A DNA stretch of 64,000 nucleotides. Origin: Ectocarpus siliculosus (Eukaryota > Sar > Phaeophyceae > Ectocarpales > Ectocarpaceae). The stretch covers positions 3,782,346-3,846,345 of the forward strand of contig FN649752.1 of assembly GCA_000310025.1 (NCBI GenBank), in the 5' to 3' direction. Each line of letters opens with the position of its first letter. The first letter of the stretch is position 1. The notes beneath the pieces are model-generated. The model saw only the letters and a list, made by a program, of their open reading frames with translations. It ran no database searches and was not told the DNA's origin. The position numbers and the translations under genes were made by a program. This document shows, piece after piece, positions 13,026 to 24,462 of the stretch.

Positions 13026-13240
13026 GGCACGTTGGTAGGATGTGTGTGCTGTGACTCTGCGCACTGCGCACTCGCACCCGGCAGAGGGGCCCCCAGGACA
13101 ATGAAATTGTGAAATGTGGGTACCTGGAGTCATCTATAGTCCATTTGGCGGAGGCCCTTGGGTCGTCCCAAGGTGCATCGTCGTCCTCACCTTCAACCCT
13201 GCCCTGCTGCCGGCGGAGTCGAACGAAGGCCGACGCGGCC
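13026..13240. promoter_or_regulatory. Divergent promoter region shared by COX17 and the RbgA GTPase
   Basis: Only 215 bp separate the two start codons, so both promoters and 5' UTRs must lie here or overlap the genes. The segment holds a perfect inverted repeat, CCTTGGG-tcgt-CCCAAGG (13156-13173), and a weaker one (acaat-gaa-attgt, about 13099-13111). Such palindromes are candidate transcription-factor sites. Co-regulation is an inference. Confidence 0.55.
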
Positions 13241-16200
13241 ATGTTTGCTGCCTTTGTGGAAAACGCCACCAGTGGAGCCAAAATGATGCGGCGGCGAAGG
13301 CGAACAGATCCCAAGGACGCCATCATAGGTGGCAGCAGCAGCAACGTCGTACTGCAACCACTTCAGGGGGGTCGACGACCCAACAGGCGGCGGCCCAGAC
13401 AATCCGGGGCTGTGGCAGCAGGGCTCGCCTCTTCCGCGCTTGCCTACCTCCTCGTCCTCTTCCTCCCCCCTGGAACCATGCCATCAGCCTCGGCCTTTAC
13501 CGCTTCTTCTGTGCTGTTGTCGCCATCGACAGCCCTCGCAGGTAGTGCTGCATCGCGTGTCGTCGGCGGAGCAAGCGGCCTTCGAAGACGAGGGCAACAG
13601 CAACAGCAACAGCAGCACGGGGGGAGAAGGGTGACGGGCAGAGGCGGGTTGTCGACGGCAGTCATGGCAGCGGGCTGGCGGGACAAAGAGGACGGCCCTG
13701 CAATCGACCCCTTCGACGAGGGGAAAATGAACGCGCAAGGACAGCACGTTATCAACTGGTGGGTGACCGCGTGACCGCCCCAACAGCAGACTCGGCCGAG
13801 ACTGTCATGATTTTCACGACAGGCCGGGAGTTGGCTGACAGGCCTGTAACAGGCTAAGGACGTGCAGCCCGCGAGTTTGTTGAGACATTGCTGTATCAGG
13901 CGAAGGGCGTGCAGCCCGTAAGGTTTTTCTGTGTTGAGTTTTCCAGTGCCTGGTTCTGCTATGAAGCCTGCCCCTCTAGGCACACTTATCAACATGTGTC
14001 AGGACCTAAGGACTATACGTATCTCACGTTTGTTTCAAAGAACACCGGGGCGCTGCGTGGACATTCATTGAACATCTGTTCTTCAGGTACCGGTCCACCC
14101 CTTGTCCATATAGCAGATATGTAGCCTGCGAACAGAGCTATCGCATGCCATCTATCGCACCAACACCCTGCCCGGTACCCCCTACACGTCCTGCTTGGGC
14201 ACAGCGTAGCTGCGATTCCGGAACACACGAAGCGTTCCGGTTGTTGGAGATCGCCTACAATACCGTGTGACGGCGTCGTTTCTGCTTGCCTGCATACCTA
14301 TCCATTACTCATCGCCGCGCGAAAAAACACCTCCACAGGTATCCGGGGCACATCGCCAAAGCGGAGCGGCAGCTCCAGGACTATCTCAACATGGTGGACG
14401 TAGTGGTCGAGGTCCGCGACTGTCGCATTCCCGCCGCAACAACACACCAGCTGGTTCCCTCGTGGGTTGGCAAAAGGTGACGACGCTTGGTAGCGGTGCA
14501 TTGCCATGTACTTGAGTGGGCGAGGGTGAGATGGATGCGGTATGGGGTGCTGGGGGTGGTGGTGGGGGGGATACCATCCCCCACCTTCACTTGACGCCCG
14601 CTACAACAAGGGGGGCGTGCCTCCGATTTTCTTGTTGTACCTGCACGCCGCATGACCAGAGACAGCGGTTTCTCGTTGCCAGTAGGCCTTGTCCGTCACC
14701 TCTAAAACCCCAACCTCCTCCGTCACCCCTAAGCCTATCCTTGTCCGTCACCCCTAACCCTAACGTTGTCCGTCACCCCTAACCCTACCCTTGTCCGTCA
14801 CCCCCTAACCCTAACCCAACCCTACTCCCCTTACCCTTGCTCACACGCCCCTGTCCGCCACCTCCCCCGGCCTACTGTCTACCGTTGACGTTTCTTCCCT
14901 CAAGCAGGCCTCTCATCGTGGTGCTGAACCGAGTGGACACCGCTTCCCCCACTGCCGTGGAGCAGTGGAAGAAGTACCTCGTGGCTGAGGGTGGCCTGCG
15001 TGCTGATAACCGCGGGGGGAACGTTCCAGTATTCTTCGTGGACTCGAAGCGAGGCAGGGGGGTGCACGAGGTGCGTGGTCGTGTAACGGGAACTCGGCGA
15101 AGGCCACAGGGCACAGCAAATGTGCTCTGCTGAACGTTTCCTTGAACCCCCGCGTCGTGCCCCGTCCCCCTGAAGGCGCGTACCAGATGGTATCACACAC
15201 CTAAGTAGGATCCCAAGATTCCATCCAACATATCCCCTTCGACCGTGGTTATATCTCGACCAGGTAGTCGTTCTGTGGTTACATTGTCACTTCTATCTAC
15301 TCCCCGCCGCATTTCCCTGACACATCCAGATCAAGAAGGCGGCGCTGAAGGCCGGGTCTAGGGTCAACGATCGGCGGGTTCGAAGGGGCATGAATCCGCG
15401 GAGCGTTCGGGTGGCCGTGATCGGCTTCCCCAACGTGGGGAAGAGCGCTCTCATCAACAGGCTCATCGGAAAGAAGGTAGCCAAGTCCATGAACAAGCCG
15501 GGCGTCACCAAGAAGATGAACTGGGTGCGGCTCGGCGGGAAGGACACCAAGGTGTGCGGAGGAGGAGGCGTGCGAACCGTCACATAGGTTGGGGTCAGGC
15601 GTTCATGTGATTGGACCCGTTGTTCGTTGTTCGGGGGGTGACTAGGGTTGTTGTTTAGATGCGGAACGCTTTGTAGCTACTGATGGCGCGCTGCTGTCGT
15701 GTCGTTTCTCTTGGCGATGGTAATGTCTGCTTCGTTGCGATGGTGCACGAACGTCAATGTTCGCCCAAGGATTCACCGTGTGTGTGCACGATTACTGCCT
15801 TTGCTTTTCGCTTCAGGGTGCATTCTGCAGACACTCGGCCGTATTTCTAGGGACGTGGCCTCTCACAACTCTTTCGACCAACACTATTGTTCATTGTCTC
15901 TCAGAAGCACAGCTTGCCTGCGTGAAAGGAAGGCTGGTGCGTACGGCTTTGAGATTACCAGCTGGTGGCACATACGCTCTACACCGGTTCCTGAAACTAG
16001 CACTTAACGATTGAAAGTACGGTGGTGGCACGTTCATCTGGACCGGTCCCTGAATCTCTCCACGTATTGCTCCATACTCCGTGTTGTTTTTTCCCTCCCT
16101 CCCGCGGAACACACAGCCTGAGCAAAACCTGGAACTCCTGGACTCTCCGGGGATCATCCCCGCTAGGCAAGAGGACCAAAACCAAGCCCTCAAGCTCGCC

Positions 16201-17943
16201 ATCTGCAACGACATCGGGCAGGCCTCGTACGACACTCAGGTGACTTTACCCCCTTCACCAGAGCTCATAGAAGAAAGAGGCGTTTCTTGTCAGGGGCGGG
16301 AGGTACACATTTTTTTTCAGGGCGTGTTCCACAGATGCTTTGGAGAAGCTGGAAAATTACCACACACCAATCGTAGCGGTATCTCGTTGGGGAGGGCGCC
16401 GGATGCCGGATGGAATTTATTTGTGCGGCCCTCCTTGCCGGGCTTGCCACCGCGGTGGCCTGTGTGTTGCCTCCGGGGGGAGGGAGAAGGTGGCGCACTA
16501 GCGGTGACAAATACTACACGTGCAGCGGTAGCACCGTTCGAACGGGAGATCTTACAGCAGCGCATAGCTTCAATATTGTCGCTCTTGTCTCATGCTCTGC
16601 TGCTTGTCTCTGGTTGGCTGTGTCTTCGTGCCACCGTTCTTGCGTGTGTGCGGGCAATATTGATATTCCCCCTCGACGTCCAATCCAATCCCACACGACT
16701 TCAGGTAGTGGCGGCGAAGATGATCGACCAGCTCGTGGAGACAGCGGTGCAGTTCCCGGGGTATGTGAGTCTCGACGCCGTCGCTACGCGGTACGGCATC
16801 GACCCTAGGAGACACTCCGGGGAGGAATACCTGCACCTCGTCGCGCAGGTGGGGTAGCCTGTTGTTGTCGTGGTTGTTATTGCTGGCGATTTTGTTGGTG
16901 TCGGTGTCGGTGTTGGTGGTGGTGGTGTGGTTTTTGTTGTCGATGGTGGTGTGTGGTCATCTTTGGTACTGTCGTTGTCGTAGTCGTGGTCATCATTTTG
17001 TCCTTTTTGGTGTTGGTGTTGTAGCTGTTATTTGTCGATGCTGTTTTTTGTGCCCATGTTGATCACCGTTCTGGCCCCCGCCCGACACGCCCGCCTCCTC
17101 AATTCTCCAATGTGTCTTTGGAGGCCAAGTTACTCTGTCGGAGAACCACGGCAACGAATAATCCCCCTGGCCAATGGTTTCACCGCTAGGGCATGGCATT
17201 AGCACCCCCCCCCCTCCTCTGGGTGCTTGCCATCGGGATTGGGTTTTCGTCGCTTGGCAGCGATGTTGTAAAATAAGCCTATCACTTCCTGAGCTCCATG
17301 ACCAGGTTACACCGTATTTTTTTTCTCCCTTTTTTTTTTTTTTGCGGGATCCCTGAAAAATGGTCCAATAAAACATGTTGTGNNNNNNNNNNNNNNNNNN
17401 NNNNNNNNNNNNNNNNNNNNNNNNNNNNNNNNNNNNNNNNNNNNNNNNNNNNNNNNNNNNNNNNNNNNNNNNNNNNNNNNNNNNNNNNNNNNNNNNNNNN
17501 NNNNNNNNNNNNNNNNNNNNNNNNNNNNNNNNNNNNNNNNNNNNNNNNNNNNNNNNNNNNNNNGCCCCGGGCCGGGCCCCCCCCCCCCCCTCCCCCCCCC
17601 CGGCCTCCACCCCCGTATCCAGAAAATGTATTTCGGGGAGAAAAACTCTGCGGCAGACAAGCTCTTGGGCGACTTCCGAAAAGGCCACCTGGGCTCCCTC
17701 TCCTTGGAGGCTCCCCCTCGAGCCAACGCCGCCCACAACAGGCTTCCCCTCAAGCCGGGATTGGAGGCCGGTGGCGCTAGCGGGGCGGGGGCGGGCACCT
17801 CCCGGGACGCCGCCGGTCGGCCAATGGGCGGCGGCAATATGCGGGAACCCGGGGGAGGTGTGGAGGATGAGGAGGTGGAGTTTGGGGCGGCCGCGAAGGA
17901 GGCGAGGGAGTTTGTCGGAAGCGGGGAGTTCGAGGGCTGGTGA
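13241..17943 (+). CDS. rbgA: Plastid RbgA/YlqF-type circularly permuted GTPase (ribosome assembly)
   Basis: Seven exons join without a frame break: 13241-13758, 14339-14476, 14908-15070, 15330-15551, 16117-16239, 16705-16848 and 17623-17943, giving 542 residues. The GTPase motifs appear in the permuted order that defines the family: YPGHIAKA at the domain start (residues 174-181), G4 NRVD (226-229), then G1 GFPNVGKS (305-312), then G3 DSPG (356-359), and the C-terminal [11 protein letters not shown] block. The family acts in assembly of the bacterial-type large ribosomal subunit. The N-terminus has a hydrophobic stretch (about 57-77) followed by SASAF at 82-86, the stramenopile plastid signal, so plastid stroma is the likely location. 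The start is chosen as the first ATG. MM at 15-16 is an alternative and would shorten the unusually long region before the hydrophobic stretch. The N gap lies in the last intron, so an extra exon there cannot be excluded. Confidence 0.92.
14692..14835. repeat. Intronic minisatellite with telomere-like CCCTAA motifs
   Basis: In the second intron of the RbgA gene a unit of about 25 bp (ttgtccgtcacccctaaccc) repeats four to five times with variation and ends in CCCTAACCCTAACCC-like sequence. Telomere-type TTAGGG motifs inside a gene point to an interstitial tract, not a chromosome end. Confidence 0.8.
16850..17060. repeat. GTT/GTGG-rich intronic low-complexity tract
   Basis: Sequence after the sixth RbgA exon is almost entirely G and T on the plus strand (gttgttgtc, ggtgtcggtgttggtgg). 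It is simple-sequence DNA in the intron leading to the N gap. Confidence 0.75.
17383..17563. other. Assembly gap (run of N)
   Basis: 181 undetermined bases flanked by a T-run on the left and C-runs on the right lie inside the last intron of the RbgA gene. Frames crossing it are meaningless. Confidence 0.99.
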
Positions 17944-19891
17944 TCGCTCGAGCGGGGTACGCTTACAGTATGATGCAGTTGTGTTAAGCATCGGAAATGT
18001 CATCGGGTGTATGGGTTCTGACTCAGTTGGTGAAGGGGGCGAGGTAGGTGACTACCGCGATCTAGATCACGATGTTTTTTGTTCGTTTCGTTTGGGCTGT
18101 TCACGGGATCGTCATGCACGTAGTTCCAGAGAGGACTGCTGTGCTTGTCCTAATCTGATGTTTTATGTCGTAGGTCATTGTCGGTCTTGTTCTCGTCGCT
18201 GGCAGCGCATTAGACGTGGAGCAAGCGAGTTGACTGCGTAGACGGAATTGGACATTTTCGTGTGTTGGTGGGAGATGAGTCCGGAAGTGGCAGAAGGGCC
18301 GAATCTCTTCAGCCTCACAGCCACTACGTCGCGCACCCCTGGAGTGCTATAGCATGTCTCGCACGACAATGTCGACGGTTCTCTTACCCCCACAGCAAAC
18401 CAAGACGCAACGCGCACGCACATGCGTTACCCTGTGATCGATACATGCTGGAAGCGCGACTGGGCATTTGTGGCCGAAAATGTCTTCTTTATCCGGTCCG
18501 CCCGAGGATTTGAAAAATCTAAAAATCTAGTGCCTGATGACCTGTTCATGTCGGATCGAAAGGGCGGAGCCAAACACGTACAGTAACGTGTCCAACGCGT
18601 CAACTACCCATCGAGAGAGAACTTCCTTCCAATTCCAAACCGGTGCTAATACGTGAGCCGTATGTGCTTGTGTTCCTCCTACAGTGCACTATCGAGTGGC
18701 ATTTTGCCGGGCCTTGGTTTGCAAGCCTGCAACCAGCAGCGGTCACAAACTTGTGTGCACCGCTGCTGTCATGGCCATGCACGCAACAGACAGCTTCTGA
18801 CGATCGCACGGAAGTTGTTTCAGCAAGAAAAACGACGGACGACCTGAGATAAGCTGGCATGGGGCGTTTTCCGGCATTTCGTTGGTTGAACGTTGACCCC
18901 ATTCACTTGGCATTCTGTAGTTGCCTCCAGAACGAAAAAAAAGTTTATCGACCCGGAGCCGACGCAACCAGTGCTGCCGGTTCAACTTGGATGGCAATCG
19001 ATCGGGGAGGGAGAGCAAGATTGAGGAACGTAACCCCCGTGTTCCCCTCTGTACCCGCTGTCCCCTACGGATCGAGACAGCCGGCAGCAGATCTAGCATC
19101 TGGTGCGCTGCAGCACCCTCGGACAACAGTCGAGCCGGGTTCTATTCCTCTCTATCGAAATTTCATGTAGGAAACCAACTTAGTGACAATGACCTCTTAG
19201 TTCCGACATGCTAAACAAGTCATGGGACTACTGCTGTGGTTGTAAACATTAACATTCCTCCCCGAACTTTTACCCCTCTTCCGCCCTACAGTCTTTGTAG
19301 CGACACGAACGGAATCAGGATGGATCAGCCAGATCTGTATCACTTCCATCACTCGTCGTTCTATAGACTTCTGAGGTGTGCGCGGACGATCGCTCGAATA
19401 TAGACGAGGTTTTCTAGGAACTGCAACTCTGCCGGAACCAAGGAGTACGTGAAAAACATCTCCACAAACAACCCTCGTGCCACAAAGGTGCACTATTGAA
19501 CCTGTTGCTTGCATGTGTACTTCACGTTCAGCACATCCAATTGAAAGGACTTGATCATCTGTGCCTCTTTCGCCTGAAGTAAACTTTCACTGACAAGCAC
19601 AACGAAGCTTCCAACATCAGCTAGGCTAAACCGAACCCAAGCCAGGCATTTCAACCTCGCCTCAAGGGCAGGAGAAGAGAAGGTACTGTACCGCCTGCCA
19701 AAAATACAGCAGTCTCTCAGAAGCAACCAACAGTCTATTAGGCAACAACGAACTGCTGTCCGTCACGGCAGGGACAGCGCGGATAGACACTAACACCCCC
19801 AACGGCCTTAAAAAATACAGACGAAACAAAAGTATTATGAATGAACGATCAAGGGTAGAACTAAACCCAACCGAGAATCGACATATCGGTG
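17944..19891. other. Convergent intergenic region, no gene seen
   Basis: This lies between the RbgA gene (+) and the DUF1499 gene (-). All frames are short and none carries a motif or splice-consistent exon that I trust. It presumably includes both 3' UTRs. Confidence 0.6.
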
Positions 19892-22800
19892 TCAATACTC
19901 GTCCTCCTCGCCGTAGGACTGGCTCTCTACCTTCCTCCACCCGAACTCGCTGAGGTAACCCTTAGCACGAGATGTCCCGCTGTCGATCCCCTGATCTCGC
20001 ATGTAGTTGTCGATGCCCTCTTCGGGCCATCCCAGCTTCTTCCGGAGTGCTTCCAACCTTTTCCCAACACGCGACCGCGGCACAAGGGTTGGGGTTATAG
20101 GGTAAGGACAGGGAGTGTTTGTTTGGTTTTCACATCTGTGCAATAGATTGTAGTTATGTTCTACCGCCAAATGTATCTAGACTTGCCCCATACTCGCCTA
20201 CAAAAAGTGCAGGCTGGAGTTCCCTACTGCACTACGGCTGCCTCGGCACTCCTCTCAACAAGGTACCAACGCACAGCGGGTGAGACACACGAGGGTGAGA
20301 ATCTCCGACATTCAAGTACTGTATGGTGCTGCCAGGGTGTACTGTTATTTTTGAGTCTCCGTTCCTGGTTTAGCACCACGCTGCTTGTGGACGGGGGCCC
20401 TGCGATGCCTCTGAATTCCAATAAGCTTTGAAGGAGAAACGATAATAATGGCGGCGCAACGAAGAGCGACCCTCACCTGTTCCGGTTGGAGTTACCGTCT
20501 CCAACAATGACCGGCCCGGCGTACACGTTCTTCAGGCTCTTGGATCGAAACGACACCAAACCATCCGACGGCCTGCGCAATACCGCATGTGGCGAGCCAA
20601 GTCAGCAAGATGGGATTGGTCAGGTTTATCCTTTTTTTCTTCGTCGTGCATGGCGATGGCGCACTGAGGCTGTTGCGACATGCATGGTACCCAGTGAAAC
20701 AGCACCGAAAAATGCTAGTGTGTAGTACTCGTTCGCGTCACCGCGTACCAGTCAGTGGGATAAGGACCCCATGGCATGAAAGGGTGCAATCGTGTGCTTC
20801 TTCGGTGTTACGGCTTCCACGAGAGGTTCAGCAGCACGAAAGGTTGGTTTCTACACGCATGCCTAGCATTCCCCGTTGCCGCTCGCCGGCAGTAAAAGCC
20901 GCATCTAGACGTGCGATTGATTGAGTTTCCGTGTTACATTCACCGCCCCTTTTGATGCAAATATAGACGATGGCGAATGGAAAGGCTGGGTTACAACCAC
21001 GCGCTCGTAATTGTTTTTTCTCACTTGAAGAGGAACTCGACCTTGTCGAACCCATCCGGAGGAACGGCCGACTTGGCCATCGCTGATATGTACAATGCGT
21101 CGGCGTCCTGGTCAACCAACTTCAGCTGGGGGTCGTTCTCCACCGCCTTGAGCTGTTACAGCAAGAAACCAAGGGATCCAGACATGGAAGTACAAGGAAA
21201 CGTGGGAAGCAAACCGGGGGTGGGTAGGGGAGGGGAGGGGAGCTGAAACCCAACAAACGACCATCGGTCTGGACATCGAAACAGACGATCATCGGCTGGC
21301 TTCACGGGTCCGTCGCTAGGTGGCACTAACGCCGTCGAGCGCGCAATGTTCCGGGGGTGGAACCCCCAACTATCATGCTAATCTGATGGAAACAATTTCT
21401 CTAATACTGGTGCATACATCCTCCAACGAAGAGTATCTAATGTCTAGACTCCTGTTTGCCGGTGAACCTCAACCGAACATCCGATGAGGTGTGTTCTCGG
21501 GGGGAAAACCATGAAATCTTGAGCGCGCCGTCGTCGATGTAGGGTGTCTCGGCAAAAACAGTGGCAAGCACTCACCAGTTTAGCGAACGCAACGGAAGCA
21601 TCCTTGCTGTCGCCCGTGTAGGACCAAGGCGCCATGTATCGTCCTTGCATTACCTGTGTGAGACGAGAGATGAATTGAGGCAGTCGAGGAGAAAAATTTG
21701 GCACGTAATTGCCCTTAGGCACATCTCGCAACGTGTCGCCGCCGCCTCTATGCACACAGCTCTTAGCTGCGCCACAACCCGAGCAACAGCAGCTACAGAA
21801 GTTTCAGCAGCAACGAAAACAACGAGAACGACTGCAACGATGACAACTACGGTGCTTTTCCGTAACAGGCCGACATGGTCATCGACGTCGTGCTCGTGGT
21901 ACCGCTAACAAGACGTTCAATCAATGGACCGTTTCGTCCACTGCATCCACAATACCCCACACACGGCAGTTACATAGTTTCACTTTGCTAAGGTTGCTCC
22001 AGTCCAATTTTTTCTAGTCATCAGGCGAGCCTAGCGTCTATCGCCGTGCGACGCCGGTCAACAGACCCCTCTCACCAACTTGAACGAGGTGGAGCTAACG
22101 CAGTTCCCCTCCGTGGGGCACGCCGGCAGCGACTCGGGAACCGTCGTCCCCGCCCCCGCCGCTGAAACGCCGCCAACAGTCGCTAGCAAACCGGCAGCAG
22201 CAGCTGCGATTGCCTGCCCTCGGCTGGTCGGTCCCGAGGACTTTACGGTGCCAAGGCGGAAGGTATGCAGGAAAGGGGCGTTGTAGTTAGGGTTTGGGGT
22301 TGGGCGTAGGAAGCCGAAACCAATGGCTGCTCCACGCATTTTCAGTAAGTCCCATACGTGCCGCTCTCGCAAGGAGCTAGCTTTCGAATGGCTGCTGCTG
22401 CTGCTAGCATACACAGTTGAGCTGTGTGCCACCAGCGATCTCGCTTTTCCAGTTTACGCTTCACGCTCACGGCAGACGTTTGGTGTTGTGGGATCGATCA
22501 ACCCTGGCACCGGCCGGGATCATGTGCGGCCGCTGCGCGCACTACACATGCGTTGATATTCCTACGCCAGGAGAAGCAGCGAGCCGTTCGTTCACTTGTG
22601 TGGTGATCGGCCGATGTTGTCGGCGACACATAAACAGCTTTGGAATCTTCTTGGTACTTGATCTTCCCCCTATGTGTGCAGAAACGCGGCGCCGTTCGCT
22701 GGACTGCATGCGGGCTAACCCATCGATTGTTTCGCATGAGATCTGAGATGACGTGTATGAACCGGTCCAGCAGTGACACCAAGTGACCAACGACTGAACT

Positions 22801-23068
22801 TATTAGACTTGCTCCAGGCGGCAGACAAGTCACGCAGCCCATGCGACGTGCATATTCGGAGCTCTATACGGTACATACGACGCACATTGCAGCAAGAGCG
22901 TTGAACCTGCTGTGCGACTGCTGTCTGTCTCACCTCAGCTGCCATCGTCACAGCCTGCACCCTTCCCCGAGAACTAGCTTGCTTCGCCACCACAGCTCCA
23001 GGAGAAACGAAGCCATGGCAGCACGTCGCGCTCACAACCAGCAAGGATGCGCTAGAGAAGCACCGCAT
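19892..23068 (-). CDS. DUF1499 protein, predicted thylakoid-lumen, plastid-targeted
   Basis: Six exons on the minus strand join in frame: 22934-23068, 22076-22240, 21576-21653, 21025-21152, 20477-20572 and 19892-20057, giving 255 residues. Family marks are the ACPTEGNCVSST motif (about residues 85-96), GRYMAPWSY, a VENDPQLKLVDQDADALY strand block, DKVEFLF, then SFRSKS and GDGNSNRNRLEALRKKLGW, the usual DUF1499 order. Function of the family is not established. Targeting is layered: residues 1-19 form a signal peptide ending CCHG before Phe20 (stramenopile plastid entry), and residues 51-75 (SSRGQ-like start, then AIAAAAAGLLA to AAGA) look like a thylakoid-transfer signal. The last acceptor (gggaaaag) has a weak pyrimidine tract but is the only one keeping the frame. 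The gene diverges from YchF. Confidence 0.88.
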
Positions 23069-24462
23069 GGTTCTCTATGGCCTCAGCTAAACAGCAGAGC
23101 ACAGAGCTCGACGTGTGTCGTGCCCAAACACAACACACACCTTGCTAGCTTGGTCTTTGGTCCTTGGTAGCGGGGCACCGTAGATTCGAGGGTTTCCAGA
23201 ACATGATCAGAGGGATGTGTGGTTCGGGACGAAAAAAGAGGCTCCGTGGATATCATTTTGGGGGGTCGTTGCAGCCGCTGCCTGTCGTCGCTGCTCTCAA
23301 GCTGCTGCTGTGCTGTGTGTACATCGTGCCACAACAGTCGATCCCAGGAGTAGCACTCTCGTAAGCCATGTTGATGCGATGTATGGCTGGGACAGTGCTC
23401 CTCGCCGGGGCGCGAACCCTCGCTTTCCGTCCACCGTCGACGATTTGGGGCGTGAAAGGTGAGAGCTGCGGGAGAGAGAGCTGACTACCCCCCGTTTGTT
23501 TGCAGTTGCCCCCTGACATGCTGAGTCGGGCGGTGTCGCATGTTTAAGTTGCGTTCGGAGTTCGGAGACTCCATCAATACCTCTAACGGTCCAGATTGCG
23601 CCCATGGCCTACGATGGTACCCGGAAGAGTGTGTTGCGAAGGCATTGAAAGGAGGTACACTTTACGTAAAAAAAGTAGTGCTGTGTCTCATCAGCACAGC
23701 AGGAGAAATGACAGTTGATGTTGCATCAGCGACGGCCGTGTTGGTCGTTGCATGCATAGCAGCGCGTAGCAGCTGGAAATTAGATACACCTGACGACGTG
23801 AGGCAGCACGCACGCAATCCGTTCCCCTTGGATACCTCCAAAGCGACCGTCGCATTGGAACAAGTCAAGTGGGGCGTAAAGTTGTCAACGCGCTCCACTC
23901 CTGCGATCTGTAGGGAGTAGGGAAGGCCCCTGGCGATCATCATGCCCAAGATACCACCATCATGATATGTACGCTTAAGCACCGCACGACGCTTCCGTTC
24001 CGAAGCACCTAAGACTAAAAATGTGTGTTTGGAGCCACGGTCCCCCCTTGATGCAGGAATTATTATTACATACCCAAAAAGTTGAGCAGTTGGTGGAAAC
24101 ATGAACATGCACCCAGGAACGAATCCATCAGCAGTACGTGCGTAAGACTCTTTGTACATCGCACCCCCGTCTTGAAAGCCTGTTATTGCGAGGACTCGTA
24201 GAAAAGGCAGAGGTATGTTGCATAACGTGCTGTATGCATGCATGTGAACAGTATTGGAACTATAGATCGTACGACACCTGTACGAATTTGACCATGTGAA
24301 CAAAATGTCTAGGTTATGTACGTAGCCTGCGGACAAGTCTGAGAGCTCCCACCCATGCACCTCCTCCACCCCACCCCACGCAACGGACTGAAACACTCCA
24401 AACGACATCACCGCATATTTGATATCTGGGTCCCTACTGCGGCAGTGGCCGGCCAGGCCGCA
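23069..24462. promoter_or_regulatory. Divergent intergenic region between the DUF1499 gene and YchF
   Basis: About 1.4 kb separates the two proposed starts. It must hold both promoters and may hold an unrecognised 5' exon of YchF, because the YchF reading frame stays open upstream to 24355 and has acceptor-like cag at 24435 and 24474. I found no clear TATA box or repeat. Confidence 0.45.

Noticed and set aside
14700-14835. Chromosome end
   Set aside because: Telomere-like units are mixed with other sequence and lie between exons of one gene.
16993-18003. Long frames across the N run
   Set aside because: They depend on undetermined bases; only the RbgA exon starting at 17623 is supported.
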